From contig NZ_CAMLJP010000033.1 in the NCBI RefSeq assembly GCF_946480385.1, forward strand, positions 1 to 52,993: a stretch of DNA of 52,993 nucleotides. Direction: 5' to 3'. Positions 38,857-46,712 of this stretch are shown here, in pieces. Position numbers and translations under genes: made by a program. The notes under the pieces were generated by a model. It searched no databases. It was not told the DNA's origin and saw nothing but the letters and a program-made list of their open reading frames with translations. Within the stretch, counting starts at the first letter, position 1; the number at the start of each line of letters is the position of its first letter. The stretch is from an uncultured Azospirillum sp. (lineage in GTDB: Bacteria > Pseudomonadota > Alphaproteobacteria > Azospirillales > Azospirillaceae).

Positions 38857-39774
38857 ATGGCCGACCCCCGCCCAAAAATCCTGGTGGTGGACGACATCCC
38901 GTCCAACGTCCACGTGCTCAGCCGCATCCTGAAGGACGACTACGACATCTATTTCGCCACCGATGGCGAAAAGGCGCTGGATCTGGTCCAGGCGCGGATG
39001 CCCGACCTCGTCCTGCTGGACATCATGATGCCGGGGATGGACGGGTTCGAGGTGTGCCGCCGCATCAAGGACGACCCCACCACCCACGACATCCCCGTCA
39101 TCTTCATCTCCGCCAAGAGCGAGGTGGAGGACGAGACCCGCGGGCTGGAGGTGGGGGCCATCGATTTCATCACCAAGCCGATCAGCCCGCCAATCGTGAA
39201 GGCGCGTGTGCGCAATCATCTGCTGCTGAAACGGCAGACCGACCTGCTGCGCAGCCTGTCTTTCCTCGACGGGCTGACCGGCATCGCCAACCGCCGCCGC
39301 TTCGACGAGACGATGGCGCGCGAATGGCGGCGTTGCGCCCGGTCGCACCTGCCGCTGTCGCTGGTCATCCTCGATGTCGACCATTTCAAGGCCTACAACG
39401 ACCAGTACGGCCACCAGGCCGGCGACGAATGCCTGCGCATCGTGGCCGATGTGCTGGCGGAGCGGGCAAGGCGGCCGAGCGACCTTGTCGCCCGCTATGG
39501 CGGCGAGGAGTTCGTCTGCCTGCTGCCGGAGACCGACGGCCCCGGCGCCACCCGCGTGGCCGAAGGGGTCCGGGCCGGCGTCGCCGAGCGCCGCATCCCG
39601 CACGCCCAGTCGCCCGTCGCCCCCTATGTCACCATCAGCCTGGGCGTCGCCACCATAATCCCGTCCGCCGAAAGCAGTCCTGAAAAGCTGGCGGAGATGG
39701 CCGACCAGCTGCTCTACCGCGCCAAGCGCACCGGCCGGAATCGCGTGCAGGACGCCACGGTGCCGGCGCTGTGA
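38857..39774 (+). CDS. Response regulator with diguanylate cyclase output (receiver-GGDEF)
   Basis: A 305-residue response regulator that makes c-di-GMP from GTP. The receiver domain (residues 7-122) has ILVVDDIPSN, acceptor Asp55 in LVLLDIMMPG, and Lys107 in ITKPIS. The GGDEF domain has the catalytic GGEEF at 215-219, with the product-inhibition site RPSD at 206-209 exactly five residues before it, so feedback control is expected. FLDGLTGIANRRRFDE is the domain start. It is a one-receiver form of the PleD type, active as a dimer in the cytoplasm. It starts eight bases after the kinase stop and overlaps the next gene by four bases (GTGA), so it is central in a tight operon. Confidence 0.95.
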   Translation: MADPRPKILVVDDIPSNVHVLSRILKDDYDIYFATDGEKALDLVQARMPDLVLLDIMMPGMDGFEVCRRIKDDPTTHDIPVIFISAKSEVEDETRGLEVGAIDFITKPISPPIVKARVRNHLLLKRQTDLLRSLSFLDGLTGIANRRRFDETMAREWRRCARSHLPLSLVILDVDHFKAYNDQYGHQAGDECLRIVADVLAERARRPSDLVARYGGEEFVCLLPETDGPGATRVAEGVRAGVAERRIPHAQSPVAPYVTISLGVATIIPSAESSPEKLAEMADQLLYRAKRTGRNRVQDATVPAL

Positions 39775-40979
39775 CCGCCCGGCCATCTCCATCGTCGTTC
39801 CATGACGTCCGCGGTCGCGGCTTCGCCCGCCGCGCTCCGCTAACGGAGGCCTGGGACTGGGTCGATGGCCGGGTTGTCCCGCCGCCCGCAAGGACTCTGC
39901 CCCTGGCGGAGTGTGCCGGGCTGCGGCTGGCCGATGCGGTCGCGGCGGTGGGCGACTGGCCGCCGGCCGACCGGGCGGCGGTGGACGGTTATGCCGTGGC
40001 GGCGGCCGATACGCTTGGGGCCGGCTCCTACAACCCGGTGCCGCTGACGGCTGCGGTGGCGGTGAGCGCCGGCGACCCGCTGCCGCCGGGCTGCGACGCG
40101 GTGATCCCGTTCGAGGCGGCGCAGGCCGTCGGCCCCTTCATCGAGGCGATCGACGCGGTGGCGCCGGGCAGCGGGGTGGAGCGGCGTGGCGCCTGGACCG
40201 TCGCCGGAAGCCCGCTGCTGCCGGCCGGTCGGCGCTTGCGCCCCGGCGATCTCGGCCTGCTCGCCGCCATCGGTCATGGGGCGGGTCATGGGGTCGGCCA
40301 CGGGATGGTGGCGGTCCTGCCGCCGCCGCGGGTGCACATCCTGATTGCCGGCGGACCCAAGGCCGGCGCGCCGGAGCAGCTCGGTGCGATGCTGGCGGCG
40401 CTGGTCGGGCGCGACGGCGGTGTGGTCGAGGCGGTCGAGGAACTGCCGGCCGACCTTGACGCCCTGGCCGAGGCTTTTGCCCGGCCGGGCGCCGACCTGA
40501 TCCTGTCGGCCGGGCGCACCGGCACTGGTCCCGACGACGTGGCGCCGCCCGCCCTGGCGCAGGTCGGCAGTCTCGACCTGCACGGCATCGCCATGCGGCC
40601 GGGCGGCAGCGCCGGGCTGGGGATTGCGGGCGGGCTTGCCGGGGGCGTTCCGGTCCTGCTGCTGCCGGGCGAGCCGATGGCGGCGCTGGCAGCCTATGAA
40701 CTGCTGGCCGGACGCGCGGTGCGGCATGCCGCCGGCTTGCCGGCCGCTCTGCCTCATGCGACGGTCGAAGCAGTGACGGCGCGCAAGCTGGTGTCGGAGA
40801 TCGGCAGCTTCGACCTGCATCGGGTCCGGCTGGACGACGGCGGCAGGGTGGAGCCGGTGGCCTCGCCCAACTGGCCGGGACTGGCGGCGGCGGCACGGGC
40901 CGACGGCTTCGTCCTGATCGGGGCGGACAGCGAAGGCGTGCCGGACGGCGCTCCAGTCATTATGTATCGTTTCGCCTGA
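39771..40979 (+). CDS. Degenerate MoeA-like protein
   Basis: A 402-residue protein of the MoeA/molybdopterin molybdenumtransferase family, starting with GTG that overlaps the cyclase stop (GTGA). The N-terminal MoeA signature is kept (AAVDGYAVAAAD, residues 70-80; SAGDPLPPGCDAVIPFEA). Other motifs are changed: the STGDE loop is IAGGPKAGA, SGG-x-S-x-G is SAGRTGTGPDD, and KPGKP reads RPGGS, while LPGNP reads LPGEP. It therefore probably binds a pterin or partner without the full molybdenum-insertion activity. It lies 40 bases before a MoeA-PBP fusion that retains the motifs, so the two may act as a heteromer. GTG is the likely start; no ribosome site is obvious, fitting translational coupling. 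Confidence 0.78.
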   Translation: MTARPSPSSFHDVRGRGFARRAPLTEAWDWVDGRVVPPPARTLPLAECAGLRLADAVAAVGDWPPADRAAVDGYAVAAADTLGAGSYNPVPLTAAVAVSAGDPLPPGCDAVIPFEAAQAVGPFIEAIDAVAPGSGVERRGAWTVAGSPLLPAGRRLRPGDLGLLAAIGHGAGHGVGHGMVAVLPPPRVHILIAGGPKAGAPEQLGAMLAALVGRDGGVVEAVEELPADLDALAEAFARPGADLILSAGRTGTGPDDVAPPALAQVGSLDLHGIAMRPGGSAGLGIAGGLAGGVPVLLLPGEPMAALAAYELLAGRAVRHAAGLPAALPHATVEAVTARKLVSEIGSFDLHRVRLDDGGRVEPVASPNWPGLAAAARADGFVLIGADSEGVPDGAPVIMYRFA

Positions 40980-41005
40980 TCTTCTTCCGCCCTGATCTTC
41001 TTCCG
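40975..41005. repeat. Tandem 15-bp duplication spanning the degenerate moeA stop
   Basis: CCTGATCTTCTTCCG at 40975-40989 recurs exactly at 40991-41005, one base apart. The first copy contains the stop TGA (40977-40979) of the upstream gene. The repeat lies just before the ribosome site of the MoeA-PBP gene. Confidence 0.9.
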
Positions 41006-41019
41006 TAAGGGTTTGCCGC

Positions 41020-42996
41020 GTGCACAGCTCCGACCGCAGCCGTGAGGACATCCGCCGTTTCGTCGCCCAGGCCGCCCGCCAGGACCAGTTCCTGGAGGTG
41101 GTCAGCGGAGAGGAAGCGCGCGCCCGTTTCCACCGCCATCTCGACCTGTCGCCGCGGGGGGAGGAGCGGGTGCCGCTGGCAGCATCGCTCGGCCGCGTGC
41201 TGTCCGCCGACGTGGTGGCGGAGGTGGACGTGCCCGGCTTCGACCGCTCGGTGGTCGATGGCTTCGCGGTGCGCGCCGCCGATACGGTCGGCGCGGCGGA
41301 GGATCGTCCGGTCGCCCTGCGCCTGAACGACGAGGTTCTGGCCGCCGGCCATGCCCCCGAACTGACGGTGGAACCCGGCACCGCCACGGTGATCGCCACC
41401 GGCGGCATGCTGCCGCGCGGCGCCGACGCCGTGGTGATGGTGGAGACGACCGAGGCGGTGGAGCGGCCCGACGGCCTGTTCGTCACGCTGACCCGCCCGG
41501 CCACCCCCGGCGCCTTCGTCGCCGCCGCCGGCTCCGACATCGGCCGGGGCGAGGTGGTGCTGCGCCGGGGGCAAGCCCTGACCTCGCGCGAGATCGGCGT
41601 GCTCGCCGCCATCGGGTTGGCCGAGGTGCCGGTGGTGCGCCGGCCGCGCGTCGCCATTCTGTCCACCGGCGACGAGATCGTGGCGCCGGGCCAGCCGATC
41701 CGCACCGGGGCGGTCTATGACAGCAACGGCGCCATCCTGGCCGCCGCGGTTTCCGAACTGGGCGGCGAACCGGTGCCGCTGGGCATCGCCCCGGACGAGG
41801 ACGCGGCGCTGGAACGGCTGGTCGCCCAAGGGCTGGAGTGCGACGCGCTGCTGCTGTCGGGCGGCACGTCGAAGGGGGCAGGCGACCGCTCCCACCGGAT
41901 CGTCGCGCAGCTGTCCGATCCCGGCATCGTCGCCCACGGCGTGGCGCTGAAGCCGGGCAAGCCGCTGTGCCTTGCGGTGACCGGCGGCAAGCCGGTGGTG
42001 ATCCTGCCGGGCTTCCCCACATCGGCCATGTTCACCTTCCACAGCTTCGTCGCCCCGGTGATCCGCGCCATGGCCGGCCTGCCGCCGGCGCTGGCAGAGG
42101 AGGTGGCCGCCACCCTGCCGGTGCGGCTGGGGTCGGAGCGCGGGCGCACCGAATATGTGATGGTCTCGCTGGTCCATGGTGACAGCGAGGATGAGTTGGC
42201 GGCCTATCCGCTGTCCAAGGGATCGGGGGCGGTCACCGCCTTCAGCCATGCCGACGGCTTCCTGGCCATCGACGCCCAGGCGGAGGCGGTGGAGGCCGGC
42301 ACGCCGGTGTCGGTCCAGCTGCTCGGCCGCTCGCTGGTGCCCGCCGACCTGATCGTGGTCGGCAGCCAGTGCATCGGGCTGAACGCCGTGCTCGGCCGCC
42401 TGATCGGGGAGGGGATGACGGTCAAGGCGCTGAATGTCGGCTCGATGGGCGGGTTGGCGGCGGCGCGGCGCGGGGAGTGCGACATCGCCCCCGTCCACCT
42501 GATGGACCCGGCCACCGGCACCTACAACACGCCCTTCCTGGCGCCGGGGCTGGAGCTCGTCGCCGGCTACCGCCGCATGCAGGGCATCGTCTTCCGCCGC
42601 GGCGACCCGCGGTTCGAGGGTAGGACGGCGGAAGAGGCGGTGGCGGCGGTCGCCGGTCTGGCCGACTGCATCCTGATCAACCGCAATGCCGGCAGCGGCA
42701 CCCGCATCCTGACCGACCGGCTATTGGGCGCGGCGCGGCCGACCGGCTATTGGACGCAGGCCAAGTCGCACAATGCCGTCGCCGTCGCGGTGGCGCAGAA
42801 CCGTGCCGACTGGGGCGTCGCCATCGAAACCGCGGCGAACCTTTATGGGTTGGGCTTCCTGCCGCTGCAGGAGGAGCATTACGACTTCGTCATTCCCGCC
42901 GCCCGCCGAGGCCGCCCGGCCGTCCGCCGCTTCGTCGAGGCGCTGGAGACGCCGGAGGTGGCGGAGGCCCTGCGCGCCATGGGATTCATGCGATAA
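41020..42996 (+). CDS. MoeA molybdenumtransferase fused to a PBP-like domain
   Basis: A 658-residue fusion. Residues about 35-430 are a MoeA protein with motifs in place: SVVDGFAVRAADTVGAAEDR, ATGGMLPRGADAVVMVE, VAILSTGDEIVAPGQPIRTG, LLLSGGTSKGAGDRSH, LKPGKPLCLAVTGGKP and LPGFPTSAMF. MoeA inserts molybdenum into adenylylated molybdopterin. Residues about 445-655 are a substrate-binding-protein-like domain (VGSQCIGLNAVLGRL, KALNVGSMGGLAAARRGECD, INRNAGSGTRILTDRLLG), as seen in other MoeA-PBP and HTH-PBP fusions, perhaps sensing molybdate or tungstate. The start GTG at 41020 follows AAGGG. Its neighbour is a degenerate MoeA, probably a partner. Confidence 0.88.
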   Translation: MHSSDRSREDIRRFVAQAARQDQFLEVVSGEEARARFHRHLDLSPRGEERVPLAASLGRVLSADVVAEVDVPGFDRSVVDGFAVRAADTVGAAEDRPVALRLNDEVLAAGHAPELTVEPGTATVIATGGMLPRGADAVVMVETTEAVERPDGLFVTLTRPATPGAFVAAAGSDIGRGEVVLRRGQALTSREIGVLAAIGLAEVPVVRRPRVAILSTGDEIVAPGQPIRTGAVYDSNGAILAAAVSELGGEPVPLGIAPDEDAALERLVAQGLECDALLLSGGTSKGAGDRSHRIVAQLSDPGIVAHGVALKPGKPLCLAVTGGKPVVILPGFPTSAMFTFHSFVAPVIRAMAGLPPALAEEVAATLPVRLGSERGRTEYVMVSLVHGDSEDELAAYPLSKGSGAVTAFSHADGFLAIDAQAEAVEAGTPVSVQLLGRSLVPADLIVVGSQCIGLNAVLGRLIGEGMTVKALNVGSMGGLAAARRGECDIAPVHLMDPATGTYNTPFLAPGLELVAGYRRMQGIVFRRGDPRFEGRTAEEAVAAVAGLADCILINRNAGSGTRILTDRLLGAARPTGYWTQAKSHNAVAVAVAQNRADWGVAIETAANLYGLGFLPLQEEHYDFVIPAARRGRPAVRRFVEALETPEVAEALRAMGFMR

Positions 42997-43053
42997 CCCC
43001 CGATCAAATTGAACGGCGCATTCGAACAAAATGCCGCAGGCCGGGTTTTTTTG

Positions 43054-43079
43054 TGATCCGGCGGCCGGGTGGTTGCGTA
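43054..43079 (+). promoter_or_regulatory. RpoE-type promoter of the rpoE-chrR operon
   Basis: TGATCC (43054-43059), a 16-base spacer and CGTA (43076-43079) match the -35 and -10 elements recognised by the singlet-oxygen sigma factor RpoE of Rhodobacter sphaeroides. It lies 166 bases before the rpoE start codon and indicates autoregulation. It begins just after a T-run that may end the moeA transcript. Confidence 0.72.
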
Positions 43080-43245
43080 CCGAAGGTCACGATGCGACAT
43101 ACAGCCCGGCGTGACGGCGGGTGTCGTGCGGGGCAGGGTGCAGGATTGACGCAGAGGCCTTGAAAAAGGGGGCGCTGCCGCAAATTCCGGGAATGGGTGC
43201 CATCCCCGGCTTGTGCGGCGGCCGATGTTCCCCTTGAATGGGGCC

Positions 43246-43821
43246 ATGCAGGACCAGCACACCCCCGCGGCCGACACGGCCCCCAGCCTGGAAGCCCTGC
43301 TCGTCGCCGTCGGGCGCGAGCGGGACAAACAGGCGTTCGGGGTGCTGTTCGGCCACTTCGCGCCGCGGCTGAAAACGTATCTGCGCCGGTTGGGATGCGA
43401 TTCCGGTGCGGCGGAAGAGCTTGTTCAGGAGGTCATGCTGTTGGTCTGGCGTCGTGCCGAAACCTTCGATCCGAGGCACGCCTCGGCCGGCACCTGGGTG
43501 TTCACCATCGCCCGCAACAAGCGAATCGATGTGCTGCGCCGCGAACAGCGGCCGGAGATCGATCCCGACGATCCGGCCCTGGTGCCCGAACCCGACGAGT
43601 CCGCCGACCGCCGGGTCGAGGCGAAGGAAAGCAGCGGGCGCCTGCGCGCCGCGCTGAAGGATCTGCCGCCGGAACAAGCCGAGCTTCTGCGCATGGCTTA
43701 TTTCGAGGACAAGCCGCACAGCGTCATTTCCGCGGAGCACGGCATCCCGCTCGGCACCGTCAAATCGCGCCTGCGTCTGGCGATGGAACGCCTGCGCCGG
43801 TCGCTGAAGGATGTCGGATGA
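43246..43821 (+). CDS. rpoE: ECF sigma factor, RpoE/ChrR-type (singlet oxygen response)
   Basis: A 191-residue extracytoplasmic-function sigma factor. Region 2 is visible as KQAFGVLFGHFAPRLKTYLRRLG and ELVQEVMLLVWRRAETFDP; region 4 is LPPEQAELLRMAYFEDKPHS and then ISAEHGIPLGTVKSRLRLAM. The region 2 sequence resembles R. sphaeroides RpoE. ATG at 43246 gives an N terminus of matching length; ATG at 43225 is an alternative. The next gene encodes a ChrR-type anti-sigma with complete zinc sites, and an RpoE-type promoter lies upstream. It directs RNA polymerase to photo-oxidative stress genes when ChrR releases it. Confidence 0.92.
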   Translation: MQDQHTPAADTAPSLEALLVAVGRERDKQAFGVLFGHFAPRLKTYLRRLGCDSGAAEELVQEVMLLVWRRAETFDPRHASAGTWVFTIARNKRIDVLRREQRPEIDPDDPALVPEPDESADRRVEAKESSGRLRAALKDLPPEQAELLRMAYFEDKPHSVISAEHGIPLGTVKSRLRLAMERLRRSLKDVG

Positions 43822-43831
43822 GGCATTTCCG

Positions 43832-44503
43832 ATGAACCGGCCGAGCCACCACCCTGGCGACACCCTGCTGATCGACTATGCCGGCGGAGCCCTGTGCGAA
43901 GGCGCTTCACTGGCCGTCGCCACCCACATGGCCTTTTGCCCCGCCTGCCGCCACGCGGTGGCGGAGATGGAGGCGATCGGCGGTGCCCTGCTGGACGATT
44001 TGGAGCCGGAACCGCTGTCCGACGGCTGCCTGGAAGCGCTGATGGCCCGCCTGGACCACGAGCGGCCGGCGCCCTGCCGCCCGGCGGTAAAGCCTTCGCC
44101 TGAGAAGTCACGTTATCCGGAACCGCTGCGCAGCTATCTGCGCGGGCGGCTCGACCGCGACGGGGGGATCGGGGAGGGTTGCTGGCGCTTCCTTCAGCCG
44201 GGCATGCGCTGCATGGATTTGCTGTCGGGTTCGAACGGCACCACCCGGCTGATCCGCATGAAGGGCGGCGTCGGCGTGCCGCAGCACACCCATGGCGGCA
44301 TCGAACTGACCGTGGTGCTGGAGGGCGGCTTTTCCGACGAGTTCGGCGCGTTCCTGCCCGGCGATCTCGCCATCGGCGACCCGTCGCTGGTCCACCGGCC
44401 GGTGTCGGACCCGGAAGGCTGCCTGTGCCTCGCCACCACCATCGGCGGGCTGAGGCTGACCGGGCCGCTGGGGCGGTGGTTCAACCGGTTCGTGAAGTTC
44501 TGA
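43832..44503 (+). CDS. chrR: ChrR-type zinc anti-sigma factor
   Basis: A 223-residue anti-sigma factor. The N-terminal zinc domain has His6/His7, His32, Cys36 and Cys39 in THMAFCPAC, which grips the sigma factor. The C-terminal cupin-like domain has His152, His154, Glu158 and His188. The spacing of these last four (2, 4, 30) equals that of the zinc ligands I recall for R. sphaeroides ChrR (His141, His143, Glu147, His177). The start ATG at 43832 is chosen because it puts His6 at the known position and has GAGG upstream; ATG at 43811 would add seven residues. It starts 10 bases after rpoE. Singlet oxygen or organic peroxide is the expected signal for release of the sigma factor. Confidence 0.93.
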   Translation: MNRPSHHPGDTLLIDYAGGALCEGASLAVATHMAFCPACRHAVAEMEAIGGALLDDLEPEPLSDGCLEALMARLDHERPAPCRPAVKPSPEKSRYPEPLRSYLRGRLDRDGGIGEGCWRFLQPGMRCMDLLSGSNGTTRLIRMKGGVGVPQHTHGGIELTVVLEGGFSDEFGAFLPGDLAIGDPSLVHRPVSDPEGCLCLATTIGGLRLTGPLGRWFNRFVKF

Positions 44504-44507
44504 GGGG

Positions 44508-44529
44508 GATGGGCGCCGGAGCGCCCATC
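44508..44529. terminator. Perfect hairpin between chrR and the convergent flavin-type oxidase gene
   Basis: GATGGGCGC (44508-44516), loop CGGA and GCGCCCATC (44521-44529) form a 9-bp stem four bases after the chrR stop. There is no T-run on either side; it probably limits both convergent transcripts. Confidence 0.68.
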
Positions 44530-44538
44530 GCACGCGCC

Positions 44539-45069
44539 TTATTGAAACGCGATCTTGGCGTTGTCGCCGGGATCGGGCGACTGGCCGGTCAGCTTCGCCT
44601 TCACATAGCCATAGGCGTAGACCATGGTGCTCGACGGGCTGTCCCAATATTCGGCCTGATCGACCGACACCTTCAGCAGCGCCACCTCCGGATCGTCCGG
44701 ACCCTGGGGGAACCAGGTGCTCATGATGTCGCGCCACAGGAAGCGGATCTTGTCGCGGTCGCGCACCACTTCGGCGACGCCGGAGACGGAGACGTAATCC
44801 TGCTTGTCGGGGTTGGCGTAGGCGAGGTTGACGCGCCAGTGGCGGTCGATCTCCGCCACCTTTTCGGAATGGGCGCGGGTGAAGAACCACAAGGTGCCGT
44901 CTTCGAACCCCGCATGGGACAGCGTCGCCATCGGACGGGAGTTCATCCGGCCGTTGTCGTCCAGCGTCGTCATCATCGCGACCTGGACGCCCTTCATCAT
45001 CTCCCAGAGCTTCTTGATGTCGCCCTGGTCGGGGCTGTGGCCGTGGCCGGCGGTGGTGCTATGGACCAT
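44539..45069 (-). CDS. Pyridoxamine 5'-phosphate oxidase family / general stress protein
   Basis: A 176-residue split-beta-barrel flavin-binding protein of the general stress protein 26 type. The pattern is KLWEMMKGVQVAMMTTLDDN, then GRMNSRPMATLSHAGFEDGTLWFFT, HWRVNLAYANPDKQDYVSVSG and WFPQGPDDPEVALLKVSVDQAEYWD. These proteins bind FMN or heme-degradation products; activity here is unknown. It is convergent with the rpoE-chrR operon, and stress-protein homologues are often in such regulons, but no RpoE-type promoter was found at its own start (45070 and beyond). The C terminus (TGQSPDPGDNAKIAFQ) is polar. Confidence 0.86.
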   Translation of the reverse strand: MVHSTTAGHGHSPDQGDIKKLWEMMKGVQVAMMTTLDDNGRMNSRPMATLSHAGFEDGTLWFFTRAHSEKVAEIDRHWRVNLAYANPDKQDYVSVSGVAEVVRDRDKIRFLWRDIMSTWFPQGPDDPEVALLKVSVDQAEYWDSPSSTMVYAYGYVKAKLTGQSPDPGDNAKIAFQ

Positions 45070-45121
45070 GGTCTGCCTCTCGTTCGGTAGCCCAACTGAG
45101 ACTGGGGAACGCCGGCCGTGG

Positions 45122-45766
45122 TCAGAAAGTTCCGACCTGCTGATTCACTCCCCCGACAGACCAGGATCCTGTCCCGGTGTGATAGTGGTCGATCCGGCTC
45201 AGCGACCAGGGGTCGATCCGCAGCCGCAACGCCGCCTCCGGCGTGAGATCCAGCGCCAGTGCCAGCGCGCCCCGGATGCTGCCGGCATGGATCACCGCAA
45301 CCAGATCGCGTCCGGCATGCTGGTCGGTCAGCCGCCGCAGCGCCGCCGCCGTGCGCTCCATCACCGTGGCGAAGCTCTCGCCGCCGGGCGGGGCGTGGCG
45401 GGCCGGATTGCGCCAGAAACGCGCCGCCGCCTCGGCGTCGCGCTGGGCCGCGGTGTCGTGGCTGATGCCCTCCCAATCCCCGAAATCCTGCTCGGCCAGC
45501 GCCGGCTCCACGACGGCGGTGTCGGCAAGCCGTGGATTGCGGCTCCACAGCGCCTGCGCGGTCTGGCGGGTGCGGCGGAGCGGGCTGGTCAGCCACAGGG
45601 CGTCGGCAGGGAGGCCGGCCGCGAGCGCCGCCGCCGCGGCGCGGTTGCCGGTGTCGGCCTTGCGGTCGCTCGCCCCGCAGATCAGGTTGTCCGGGTTGTG
45701 GACCGGCGCGTGGCGGATCAGCCACCAGCGGGTGACGGTCAGGGGGGTGAGGCTCACCGCGCTCAT
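45122..45766 (-). CDS. cobC: Histidine phosphatase, alpha-ribazole phosphatase-like
   Basis: A 214-residue histidine-acid phosphatase. The catalytic motif WWLIRHAPVHN has the nucleophilic His19; other signatures are WLTSPLRRTRQTAQAL, EQDFGDWEGISHD and VIHAGSIRGALALAL (second catalytic His). The DFGDWEG motif and operon position mark it as CobC-like, removing phosphate from alpha-ribazole-5'-phosphate or adenosylcobalamin-5'-phosphate in the last steps of cobalamin synthesis. Its ATG overlaps the stop of cobS by four bases (ATGA), so translation is coupled. The longer reading frame upstream runs antisense-like inside cobS and is rejected. Confidence 0.87.
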   Translation of the reverse strand: MSAVSLTPLTVTRWWLIRHAPVHNPDNLICGASDRKADTGNRAAAAALAAGLPADALWLTSPLRRTRQTAQALWSRNPRLADTAVVEPALAEQDFGDWEGISHDTAAQRDAEAAARFWRNPARHAPPGGESFATVMERTAAALRRLTDQHAGRDLVAVIHAGSIRGALALALDLTPEAALRLRIDPWSLSRIDHYHTGTGSWSVGGVNQQVGTF

Positions 45767-46572
45767 GCAACTGCTCCCAAGAAGGCGGAGAGAGTCAGCA
45801 GGACGGCGGCCTCCGCCACCTGCTGGGCGGCGCCGAAGACGTCGCCGGTGTGTCCGCCGATCTGCCGCCGGGCCAGCATCGCCACCGCGATCACCCCCAG
45901 AAGCGAGGCCGCCAGCGCCGGCAGGGCCAATCCGCCGAGGGTGACCGCAGCCAGCGCCGTGCCGGAGAGGAGCGCCAGCAGCACCGTCGTCATCGCCGGC
46001 CGGCCCTGCGCCGCCGCCAGCCCGTCGCGCCGGGCCGGGGACAGGACGCGCGCCATCGCCGCCAGCCCGCAGCGCGACAGGGCGCCGGCCGCCACCAGCG
46101 CCGCTACCGCCGCCGGCACCGGCAGGGCGGCCAACGCCGCCGCCCGGATGCCGACCGAGAAGACCAGGGCCAGCACGCCATAGCTGCCGACCCGGCTGTC
46201 GCGCATGATCTCCAGCTTGCGCGTCAGATCGCGACCGCCGCCGAAGCCGTCGGCGACGTCGGCCGCGCCATCCTCGTGCAGTCCGCCGGTCAGCCGCACC
46301 GTTGCCGCCAGGGCCAGCAGCGCGCCCGCCAGCGGCGGCAGGTGCAGCGCCGCCGCCGCCGCGAAGACGGCACCGCCGGCCAGCCCGACCAGCGCGCCGA
46401 CCAGCGGAAACCACCCCATCGCCCGCGCCGCCGCGCCCTCGGCCAGCGGACCGTTGAGCGGACCGATGGAGGGCAAGGGCAGGCGGGTCAGGAACACCAG
46501 CGCCAGGGCGGCGTCCTGGGTCCAGCGCGGGGAGGGGGAGGGGGCGGTGGTCGCGTCAGGCATGATCGGCAT
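45763..46572 (-). CDS. cobS: Adenosylcobinamide-GDP ribazoletransferase (cobalamin synthase)
   Basis: A 269-residue polytopic inner-membrane protein. The CobS signature HEDGAADVADGFGGG is at residues 99-113, with RVGSYGVLALVF shortly after. The remainder is six or so hydrophobic helices. It joins adenosylcobinamide-GDP with alpha-ribazole(-phosphate), the penultimate step of cobalamin assembly, in the membrane. It is followed by cobC in one operon. Other cob genes and a cobalamin riboswitch are not in the window. The start at 46572 has several in-frame ATG nearby; a start at MPDATT four codons in is possible. Confidence 0.94.
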   Translation of the reverse strand: MPIMPDATTAPSPSPRWTQDAALALVFLTRLPLPSIGPLNGPLAEGAAARAMGWFPLVGALVGLAGGAVFAAAAALHLPPLAGALLALAATVRLTGGLHEDGAADVADGFGGGRDLTRKLEIMRDSRVGSYGVLALVFSVGIRAAALAALPVPAAVAALVAAGALSRCGLAAMARVLSPARRDGLAAAQGRPAMTTVLLALLSGTALAAVTLGGLALPALAASLLGVIAVAMLARRQIGGHTGDVFGAAQQVAEAAVLLTLSAFLGAVA

Positions 46573-46647
46573 CGACTACGCCCAACCGGCGTTCGGCGCA
46601 ACCCTGCTCGGCCGGTGGTTCCAGGCCCTTCGCACAGGTCCGATTCC

Positions 46648-46676
46648 TTGACCGGAACACTCGGTCCGCCTACTTT
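46648..46676 (+). promoter_or_regulatory. Sigma-70-type promoter of the def-fmt-truA operon
   Basis: TTGACC (46648-46653), a 17-base spacer and TACTTT (46671-46676) stand 37 bases before the def ATG at 46713. The -35 is a near-perfect match. It is one of the clearest housekeeping promoters in the window. Confidence 0.72.
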
Positions 46677-46712
46677 GTCCGTTTGAACTCCCCCTACCAG
46701 CATCGAGCACCC

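Noticed and set aside
45763..46572. Cobalamin riboswitch upstream of cobS
   Set aside because: Only about 140 bases separate cobS and def and they hold the def promoter; no B12-box-like sequence was seen.
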